From Dryomyza anilis (lineage: Eukaryota > Arthropoda > Insecta > Diptera > Dryomyzidae), in assembly GCA_951804985.1 (NCBI GenBank), contig OX638133.1, positions 64,949,867-65,013,866 of the forward strand: DNA of 64,000 nt, in the 5' to 3' direction. The first letter of the stretch is position 1. Each line of letters opens with the position of its first letter. The notes below the pieces were generated by a model that was given only the letters and a program-made list of their open reading frames with translations, was not told where the DNA came from and did no database searches. Both the position numbers and the translations under genes were made by a program. Positions 56,145 through 64,000 of the stretch are shown in pieces.

Positions 56145-56287
56145 AGCTGCAACAGCACCTGCACAGGTGGCAGTGTACAGGAACTTCTTGTAAAATCCAC
56201 GACGTGCCGCGAAGATCAAACCAGTGAATCCAACTGCGCCACTGCGATGTATAACATTGCCAGGTTCGCGTAAAATATCAATGTTGT
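56145..56287 (-). CDS. exon resembling MICOS subunit Mic26/Mic27 (APOO family)
   Basis: On the minus strand an acceptor (CATACGCAG) opens about 47 codons reading LREPGNVIHRSGAVGFTGL, FAARRGFYKKFLYT and CAGAVAA, up to a possible GTAGAA donor. Apolipoprotein O/Mic26-27 proteins of the mitochondrial inner membrane have this pattern: a Pro-Arg-x-Gly turn, a Gly-rich membrane segment, a basic Lys-Lys loop and a second membrane segment. Without splicing the frame continues for ten unrelated codons and stops at 56,112. Neighbouring exons were not found. The hAT-like element inserted about 40 bp downstream. It is a real exon or a duplicated fragment. Confidence 0.5.
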
Positions 56288-56345
56288 CTGCGTATGAATG
56301 AAAATATATTAATAATTCATAAACGTATTCGGTAACCTTCGCCAC

Positions 56346-56764
56346 TTACATTGTATATCAGCTCATCGTGCATTTTCGTGCAGTAGAATTCTCGGGATGA
56401 CTTTCGTGTTTGGAATTGCACTTATATATTAATTAATTTGTCTGTTTTCTAATTCAAGCGAAATACAATGATCTCACTGAATGTGCGAATGCAGTGGCTC
56501 TTATGTACTGGTGAAAAAAATGAAAATTTTCTTGTTGACATTTAATTTGTCACGTCAATGGGTTGCCACTGAGTAATTTTGTGTAGTGAATTTCGTATCA
56601 AGTTTTTTTAATTTGTAAAATCAACGTTGGAATAACATTAATTTCTTCGGCTTGATCATCGCATTATATCCACACTGGTTGTAAAAGAAAATTTTCCAAA
56701 TTTATCGAACCTTAAACTCATTGCTTATTGGGTATAGACCACAAGACATGAAACTCCGTCTATG
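56346..56764. other. spacer, no gene
   Basis: No supported gene. A strong donor-like GTAAGT on the minus strand at about 56,344-56,349 lies upstream of the APOO-like exon, but the preceding sequence does not join it in phase. Confidence 0.4.
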
Positions 56765-56766
56765 TA

Positions 56767-57168
56767 CAGTCTTGGCCAAAAGTTTGAGGCACCCTATCAA
56801 GTATAATTTTTTTCAATTAAACACATATGTAACACCGGGTGTTCCAAAAATCGAATAAAAAATTAAAAAAAGAGGACTCACTAAAACATATCATAACTAA
56901 TTAATAGTTAGTACCAGGGACATGGCTGCAGCGAGCTTTGAAGAAGTTACCTCCTGTTTTTCAACACATGTCGAATCAAATTTCGGTCTTCACGACATTT
57001 TGTAACGCGTTTCCGACTACATCTCTTTCTGGAATTATGCGTACAAGTGTCCTTAAAACGATTTATGGTACATTGAACACCAAATCGGGAACAGTTGACC
57101 ATTCTTGCAATTTCCTCCTAACTTAACCCATCATCATGCAAATTCTGTATTTTTACACGCTGTTGCAT
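56767..57168 (-). mobile_element. Tc1-type transposon relic
   Basis: The left end CAGTCTTGGCCAAAAGTTTG, preceded by TA (56,765-56,766), is a typical Tc1-type terminal repeat. On the minus strand, from an ATG at 57,168, the sequence reads QRVKIQNLHDDGLS, a stop, then EEIARMVNCSRFGV and INRFKDT, the first DNA-binding domain of a Tc1 transposase. KLAA follows near 56,935. The DDE domain and the right terminal repeat are missing. Confidence 0.78.
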
Positions 57169-57236
57169 GGATAGCCAGACTGTAAAAATCGTTTTGTTAG
57201 TGAGCATCGCAGTCGCAACTTGGACAAATTTGTATT

Positions 57237-57866
57237 CAATTAAATTAATTTAATTTAATTTAATTTAATTTAATTTAATTTAATTTAATTTAATTTAATT
57301 TAATTTAATTTAATTTAATTTAATTTAATTTAATTTAATTTAATTTAATTTAATTTAATTTAATTTAATTTAATTTAATTTAATTTAATTTAATTTAATT
57401 TAATTTAATTTAATTTAATTTAATTTAATTTAATTTAATTTAATTTAATTTAATTTAATTTAATTTAATTTAATTTAATTTAATTTAATTTAATTTAATT
57501 TAATTTAATTTAATTTAATTTAATTTAATTTAATTTAATTTAATTTAATTTAATTTAATTTAATTTAATTTAATTTAATTTAATTTAATTTAATTTAATT
57601 TAATTTAATTTAATTTAATTTAATTTAATTTAATTTAATTTAATTTAATTTAATTTAATTTAATTTAATTTAATTTAATTTAATTTAATTTAATTTAATT
57701 TAATTTAATTTAATTTAATTTAATTTAATTTAATTTAATTTAATTTAATTTAATTTAATTTAATTTAATTTAATTTAATTTAATTTAATTTAATTTAATT
57801 TAATTTAATTTAATTTAATTTAATTTAATTTAATTTAATTTAATTTAATTTAATTTAATTTAATTT
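57237..57866. repeat. (AATTT)n microsatellite, about 630 bp
   Basis: Some 125 almost uninterrupted copies of a 5-bp unit (TAATT/AATTT). It starts within an imperfect AATTAAATTAATTT and ends at TTTATTCTC. It abuts the Tc1 relic on the left. Confidence 0.97.
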
Positions 57867-59493
57867 ATTCTCATTTTAGGGGGTAAAATCCCTATACATT
57901 CAATTTATTCACTATTCTTCACCACTGCTGTAAATGTTTGCCAAACAGTATTTTAATAAAAAAAAAATCATTTTCTGGCAACATAAAGACTCTCAAAATG
58001 ATCATAAACAACGTTTTAGTTGATATACTAATTTAGTTTTATTCAAAAGTTCAGTCACTCGACATTCAAGCGAATTTGAAACGAATTGTGGACGATTCGT
58101 TCTCAAGGAGAAATGTATCATCAGTACAAATGTATATTTCGCTTAACAAGCATACGAAACTGTCAATATTATAAAATTAATATTTTCCGTACGTAATGAG
58201 ATAATCAGATCGTTTATTCCTTAAGTAATTTCACAGTGCACTGTTGGACAGAAGTCAATTCTAAATACAGTTTTGCGACAATCTTAACGAAACTTCACAC
58301 TAAGCATACATGAACTATGAATAGACTTCAATTTAAAAATGAACAAGATTGGTAAATTGCCACGCCCACCTGTCATATAATTGAAATGGTAAAATGACTA
58401 TAACTTTTGTTTGGAATGGGATATTTTGTTTATAATTGGTATTTAGATACATACTGTAATAGCACATGACCACTCTTAATATGGGCGTGATTGGCCAACT
58501 GCCACGCCTGCCATTCTTCTTAAACAATATAACTTGACCATCGTAAAAGATATACTGATAATATTAGGTACTATGGTACATATCACAATTCTTAACTACC
58601 ATACCAAATATGATCCAGTTTTGTCAACTATAATGACAGAAAACGCAAAATTGACATATTAAAATAATAAAATTTAGTTAAATTATTTTACGATTTTCGT
58701 ATATTTCTCATCACTTAAAGTCATTTTAAATGACGTGTGGCAAACTAATGCAGGCATGTTTAACACGGTTAGAAAGAAGACATTATGTCTGTAAAAAGAT
58801 TTATGAGAGCATTTGGAAGCTTTTTTCCATGTCTACTTGTGTATAAAAAATATGTAATTTTTGTTTTAAGTTTTTGAGAAATAATCAGGAAAAACACGAA
58901 TAGCCATTTGAAATTTTTAATACACAAGATGAATAGTTCTCTCAATTCTCAATAATATAAAACTAACACTCTGCATGTGGAGTATATATTAAAAGAGTTA
59001 TGACAGTTTTAATGGAACCCATTTTTATTTCTTAAAAGCACTTCTTTAAATTTTTTAAGAAGGATTTTTTCACTAGGGTGTAACATTTTTTGTTTGTTTT
59101 CTAGGTTCTCATAAATTATTAATAAGATGACATATTTTTAAACTTTCTGCAACAAGCATTAATTTCCGATTTTCGGCGAGCTATACTAAGCTTCTGTCCC
59201 ATAGTGCAGTGTTTGTTCATTTTGACATTCTCATAATTTTACTTAAGCGTAATATAGTACCAGCTTAAGTCTGAATAATTCATAGTCCATGCTATCACTC
59301 ATCATCACCGTTTTATAACAAATGTATGTCTTCGGTACTTTTCTTCTTGTATTTATTTCAATGAAGTAATAAATATTTAAATTTATTTGTGTCTAAAATT
59401 ATGATTTAATTAAAATAATATTTGTTATTTATAAATATGCAGGGTAGGTGGGAAATAAAATACCAATCGCGGACCACACAACAAACCAATCCG
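57867..59493. other. AT-rich stretch with a Helentron-like trace
   Basis: No gene. At 58,350-58,520 TTGCCACGCCCACC and CTGCCACGCCTGCC occur on either side of GGGCGTGATTGG, a motif type seen in INE-1-like repeats. Confidence 0.45.
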
Positions 59494-59720
59494 AAACCGA
59501 CTTACCTATAGTAGGCGGCTCCTTGGTCAGCGTCTGTTCCTAACTATAGGCGGCTGTTTCACCACACCTGGCAGAATAAAATGCTATGGGACGGACACCC
59601 TGAACAATAAACGAACATGCAACGTTCGAATAGTAACAAAGTTACGGTGCAGGGACTAGGAACCCCAGTACCGTAGGGAGTGAGCAAGCAGACTCCCTGT
59701 CGTCGACATCCGACGCTGTT
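59494..59720 (+). mobile_element. 5' fragment of the R1-like LINE family
   Basis: Closely matches the reverse complement of 25,170-25,416: GGCGGCTGTTTCACCACACC, CCCTGAACAATAAAC and GTGCAGGGACTAGGAACCCC. It covers the 5' leader and ORF1 start in the opposite orientation to the copy at 19,819-25,416. It ends near GTCGTCGACATCC. Confidence 0.85.
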
Positions 59721-59939
59721 TATTGCAATTGCCAACGCAAAGGGCTTTTCTATGCTCTTTGCTACAATTTCATAAGTTTGTTGTCGTATTTCCTCCCTCC
59801 CCCATTCTACTCCATACTACTAGCGCGCACGGTTGAGGCTGACTGAGTGCGTAATCTATGCTGTGGTGAAGGCCTAACACTCACCATGACTTGACTTGCG
59901 CTCTCATTTGTTTGTGTCAACTGCTGCGCGTTGGCAGTA

Positions 59940-60180
59940 TGTCTGTTTTGAAGTTGCCCAGTAGGAAAAAAAGTCGCATAGATTTTTGCAACGTTCGTGG
60001 GCAGAGCACGAATTTGTTTCTGTCTATGCGTATGTGTCCGTTAATAACCCACATATAATGGCACTAGATGAGACCCAGGTTAGTGAGGGTGCAGATCCAC
60101 TGGATTTTCAAATACCTGGGTATCACTTGCTGCCATTAGAGGTCTCCGTCTTATTATTCGGAGTGACGTTGTGAATCAAC
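59940..60180 (+). pseudogene. LINE endonuclease fragment
   Basis: Two frames read KSRIDFCNVRGQSTN and then PHIMALDETQVSEGADPLDF and QIPGYHLLP, the first endonuclease motifs (N and E residues) of a CR1/jockey-type LINE. Cut off at about 60,180, just before the gypsy LTR. Confidence 0.75.
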
Positions 60181-60250
60181 TGCAGCAACAACATAGTGTG
60201 TCGGATAGCGAATTTAATACAATTTGTGTTAAATTCAAAATCCAAACACA

Positions 60251-60871
60251 TGTTGTGATTTAGACTCATATATTTTTTCTTTACCTTATGGATATTCACT
60301 ATTCACACAATTTTGGATGTTTTTGTACATATGTTGAGCGCATCATGTTTATATCATGTTGTACTCATGTTGTACAGCAACATGTTCATAGCATTGTCCC
60401 AACACTTCACGTTGGCAACAATGATAATAATTTAGCACAGCACTAAAGCTTGAAACTTGAAAGAGGTGTGGTCTAACCTCTTTCAAGTTAGCTTGCACAG
60501 TTAACAAAGGCTTGCAATACAATTTTTCATTGAATGATTAAGGGGCTATGTTAAAATAAGCAAAGCAGCGGTTCTTCAACAATTACACTATTGCGCAATT
60601 GGTGTCAGCCAAAAACTGCAAGTCGGACTTTCATCAAAAGTCACGTACACCAAAATTGAGTGAAAGTGAAAACACACTAGAACATAGTGAAAATAGAATT
60701 TAAGAAAAGCTTCCAACGAAGTTATTGTTAATACCTTTCGTTGCAATTTAAAAGATTGTAGTTTAATCAACCTCAAGTGGAGGTAGTGTTAAATAAAAAT
60801 TAAAATTTAAAAATAAATATAAAAGTGTAAAGTTATTTCAACAGTGGAAAACATTAGAAAACTACTATTCA
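60251..60871 (+). repeat. 5' LTR of second gypsy element
   Basis: Begins TGTTGTGATTTAG, like the TGTTGTGAATCAG start of the first gypsy LTR. It probably ends at CTATTCA, four bases before the PBS. Limits are approximate, since the partner LTR is outside the window. Confidence 0.6.
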
Positions 60872-60874
60872 AAA

Positions 60875-60892
60875 TTTGCGCAGCCGGTACGT
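60875..60892 (+). other. primer-binding site of second gypsy element
   Basis: TTTGCGCAGCCGGTACG corresponds to TTTGGCGCAGCCGGTTTTTC of the first element, with one G lost from the GG. Same spacing from the LTR. Confidence 0.65.
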
Positions 60893-60966
60893 CGGTACCA
60901 ACCTCTCAAGGACCGAGAGTGGAAAGAAGGACGAAGGAAGGAGAACGAGAACGAAAAGTAACCAAA

Positions 60967-60975
60967 ATGGTAAGT
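60967..60975 (+). promoter_or_regulatory. ATG overlapping a strong splice donor
   Basis: CAAAATGGTAAGTGG in the leader: the ATG at 60,967-60,969 is followed at once by GTAAGT, a consensus 5' splice site. Errantiviruses splice their env RNA from a leader donor, so this may be such a site or a leader-intron donor. No matching acceptor was established. Confidence 0.5.
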
Positions 60976-62001
60976 GGTTAAAATTTTAATTATTTGTTTT
61001 TTAATTATATATATATTTTTTGTTATAGAGATAGGGAGAGTTTTTTATAGTTATAAATAAATTTAAAAATATAAAAATTAAATATATAAAAGAAAATACA
61101 CACTGCGAATCCGAACTCCGGGCCCGCTAGTGTATAATAAAATAATTCATACTATTAGTATACAAATTATAATATTCATTAAATATTAAACGAAAACACT
61201 ATAAAATCAAACAAATATTTATATTCAAAACGTATCAGTTTTTCTCAGCACTGATGGCTGTTGATAAATAGAATTCATTTTTATATCAAATTAAATGAAA
61301 AATAAAATGCGATAAAAAAAAAACAATATATTTTCCGAAATAACATTTGGAAATATTCAAGAAATTTTAATATTTTATAATATTCTAAATAATAAATGTA
61401 CACTTGACATTTCTCTTAAACGTCTTCTGTACTATAAAAATAATTACATAGTAACATCGATTACATACATTTTAATTTAAACATATATTTATTAAAAATC
61501 AAAATTTTACATATTGTCTGAAAAGAAAAAGGACAATATAATAATTGAAATAACACTGAGATTTCAAACTACGAACCCTAAATGATTTGATTAATTATTA
61601 AAGCGTGTAAACACAGCACTGATTGTTGTTATGATTTTGAAAATAACAAAAAATGTATATTAAAAAATCATTTTATGTTCTTTTTTTTACAATCTTGAGT
61701 AACCCAATATACACATATTTTTTTTTTTTCGATAATTCAGGGACTATTATTTGGAAAAATAAAATTTATTTTATTTTACTAAAATTATAGAAAACCAATT
61801 TGAAACAAAAAAAATATACTTCGAAATATAAATTAAAAAAAGAAAGAAATTTAGTTTATAGTTGTACTTCATGAATGCCAAAATTAATTTCGTTGTTGTT
61901 TGGGTAACATTTTTCATTGGAATTTTCAATTACAACTTGATGTAATTTATTTTTTAAATAAAAAGATAAAGATAACGTTTTAAATTTATTGAAAATATTT
62001 A
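60976..62001 (+). other. gypsy leader/5' UTR
   Basis: About 1 kb of AT-rich sequence without an ORF between PBS and gag. Much longer than the 237-bp leader of the first gypsy element, so it may hold an intron or an insertion. Confidence 0.5.
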
Positions 62002-63590
62002 ATGGCAGATGCTAATGCATTAAATGCGTATATGCAAAAGCAATCTAGCGAATTAGACAGATTTGTTGAAAAATTGTGATCACAATTTGTACCAACAATA
62101 CTAAATAAAGATAATACAGCATTATTAAAATATAATATATCTAGAATTCTGCATTTGTCTAAATTAGAGGAGGCAGATAAAATAGTAGAAGAGTTATTAA
62201 ATTTCCAGAATTTAAAAAATAAATCAGTTTTAGCAGAAAATGGTGAATTAGAGGGATTAGTTGACGAGTTGAGAAAACGTTTAAACGCTTATTGTTTAAA
62301 ACGTACAGCAGAGTTAGAAGAATCGGCTAATATAGAAGAGAGAAACATATGGTTAAGAAAGTTATTGAAAGAAATGAATATTTCTGAGGAATCAATTAAT
62401 AAATCTGTCAGACGATAGGCAAGGGTGAAGTACGCGACGTTGAAGGAAGCGAAAAACAAAATACAGGAGTTGAACGCGCTTATTAGATATTTGAACGAAG
62501 TGGTTAAGACAGTGCACGAAACATCCTTATACCACAAGGATACCATAGAGAGTGACGACATCATAGCACAGGGCAACATGGGATTAGGCGAAGTCGCGAA
62601 ATTCGTTAAAAATGCGGTGCCATATTTTGCAGGTGCAGACTCATCATCGCTGAGAACGGATCTTCACCGTTTTATTTTTTTTTTTTTTTTTTGAGGTTTT
62701 TGATGGTGAGGGCAGAACTATAAAAATGAAGGAGTTTATTAAAGGCGTTAGGGTTCGGTTACAGGGAGATGCTTTTGACTTAGTAAGTTCAAAGGAGTTT
62801 GACACAATAGATGATTTATACAATCTGTTAAGGAATACGTACTTGGAATGTAGGTCAGTAGATGCCATTCAATATGACATTAGAAATGCATCTCAGTATC
62901 CGGGGGAAAGTATTAGATCTTTAACCTGCAGTCGGCAGCATTAAGCACGATTAAATGCAAATAAAATGATACGAAAGACGACGTGTTCGTTAATGAATTG
63001 AATAATTTAGTTAAAAGCTCATTTATGTTAGGACTTCGGGATTACACTTTGCGAATGCTCATGTTGAGCAGTAAGCAAACAACACTTGAGAAATTGGTGG
63101 AAGAGGCATTGGACCATGCGACGATACAAAGGGAGTCAGCAGAGTTAACGGGCATAGACAAGTTTGGAGTCCATTTCTATGATCCCTCTATCGGCCTTCA
63201 TGCCAAATAATCGTAATGCATCAGGTAGCCAAGGCAATGAAAAAAAGGAGACGGAAGAGAAAACACAAAATGTAGGTATGAAGCAACCTATACCTACATG
63301 TTCTTTTTGCAAGAAGAAGGGACATGTGAGGGATGAATGTCATACACGGAGAAACACTCCGTATTGCAGTGACTGTCGTACTTATGGACATGAACAGTGT
63401 GTACATCGTTCGGGTCCGAATGTTGTTTCAGGACATACTGCTCCCCAAGGAAGTCAGCCACCCGTACCTCAGGTAAATGGTCCAGGTGGTATCCAGAACC
63501 AAGGCGGGGGTGCTCCAGGATTGAGATGCGATTGGTGCCATAGAAAGGGACACGTCGAGGGGATTGTCGTGTTAAACGCGATATATTGAA
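62002..63590 (+). pseudogene. gypsy gag, broken
   Basis: Starts MADANALNAYMQKQ, then an in-frame TGA near 62,078. Open pieces follow: a coiled-coil-like part (62,155-62,418, ending in a TAG), TSLYHKDTIES and AVPYFAGADSSS (62,425-62,680), then GDAFDLVSSKEFDTIDDLYN (62,726-62,944) and LRDYTLRMLMLSSKQTTLEK. The last frame (63,164-63,589) has both knuckles, CSFCKKKGHVRDEC and CDWCHRKGHVE. A run of about 16 T at 62,676-62,691 interrupts the capsid part. It aligns throughout with the gag at 9,317-10,780. Confidence 0.85.
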
Positions 63591-64000
63591 CTTGGTGCAG
63601 AAAGGACGTACATGTTATTATGAATTGATATGCCAAACGCAAATATGATGCATGGAACAATAATAGCGTTCCACAGAGAAACTACCAGGGGACCAGTCAA
63701 GGCCACTAAACTGGGGACCCTTAGCAAATAGTGTAGTAAGGCCAGTAGTAATAGAAGTTCCAAAGAGGACACTACAACAAAATTAAACAGCGATATTATT
63801 AACGCAGAAAATGAAGAACAAAAAGTAAAGATACATATTAATGAAGATTTTCCAACAAAAACATATAATGAACTAAATAATAATAAAACACAACTTGACG
63901 CGAAAAATGAACAGAATATAGGAATTAATGAAATTAAAAATAAACAAATTATGAAGAAATCAAATAAAGTAAAACTAATTAAATCGGAAGTTAATAATAT
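63591..64000 (+). other. gag-pol linker, truncated by the window end
   Basis: Frames are broken to about 63,770. From there to 64,000 one frame is open and very Lys/Asn/Glu-rich (NSDIINAENEEQKVKIH), with the composition of the linker before protease. No protease motif is reached. Confidence 0.5.

Larger units (their letters stand above)
60251..64000 (+). mobile_element. second Ty3/gypsy element, 5' part (runs off the window)
   Basis: A + strand element related to the one at 2,484-16,017: LTR, PBS, about 1.1 kb leader, gag with the same two zinc knuckles, then an open linker leading out of the window. Gag has several stops, so it is older and inactive. The 3' half lies beyond 64,000. Confidence 0.82.

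Noticed and set aside
56338..56410. Upstream exon of the Mic26/27-like gene
   Set aside because: A good GTAAGT donor is present, but the preceding sequence does not join in phase and resembles no family N-terminus.
57237..57866. CRISPR-like or regulatory repeat array
   Set aside because: A simple 5-bp microsatellite without spacers, in a eukaryotic context.

Overview
This window looks like repeat-dense, probably heterochromatic, AT-rich nuclear DNA from a higher fly. That reading is inference, from the mix of element types: a copia-type element primed by half an initiator-methionine tRNA, Ty3/gypsy elements, R1- and LOA/I-like LINEs, INE-1/DINE-1-like Helentrons, hAT, piggyBac-like, Tc1/mariner and Harbinger-like elements. 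A tRNA-derived SINE family argues against Drosophila itself, where I know of no SINEs. I see no operons, CRISPR arrays or bacterial genes, and only two short pieces look like host-gene exons.

Layout. 1-18,531: a copia-type element on the minus strand (TSD ATAAC on the + strand) split by a Ty3/gypsy element (2,484-16,017, 4-bp TSD GCTT). The gypsy element carries an apparently identical 4.2-kb internal tandem duplication with a 6-bp filler at the junction. The copia 5' end is itself duplicated as a 483-bp tandem. 18,830-27,085: a three-level nest, a Tc1/mariner element (21,493-22,778) inside an R1-like LINE (19,819-25,416, TSD TTGTAGTGT) inside a second LINE. 27,850-31,230: a tRNA-derived SINE, a piggyBac-like MITE with perfect TIRs and TTAA target site, and a gypsy pol relic cut by another SINE and a Helentron fragment. 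32,288-36,262: a hAT-like element containing a second hAT-like element, which contains a TA-flanked TIR element. 36,600-39,440: a LINE ORF1 fragment, a Helentron with a Harbinger-type MITE inside it, a SINE, and a repeat shared with 44,545-46,590.

39,480-40,840 is the most gene-like stretch: a likely 3'-terminal coding exon (40,316-40,839) with splice acceptor and poly(A) signal, preceded by weaker exon candidates. 41,000-53,000 holds mostly unclassified repeats, a decayed LINE, a 455-bp tandem repeat (48,935-50,089), a MITE and a nearly complete Helentron inserted at A^T. 53,064-56,102 holds a MITE and a second hAT-like copy, next to an exon resembling the MICOS subunit Mic26/27 (apolipoprotein O family). 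56,767-57,168 is a Tc1 relic, 57,237-57,866 a (AATTT)n array, 59,494-60,180 two LINE fragments, and 60,251-64,000 the 5' half of a decayed gypsy element related to the first.

Almost every transposon ORF is broken by stops or frameshifts, so most elements are fossils. The least decayed is the gypsy element at 2,484-16,017, with LTRs about 1% diverged. No new molecular system is evident. The novelty is in the nesting and in several uncharacterised non-autonomous families.
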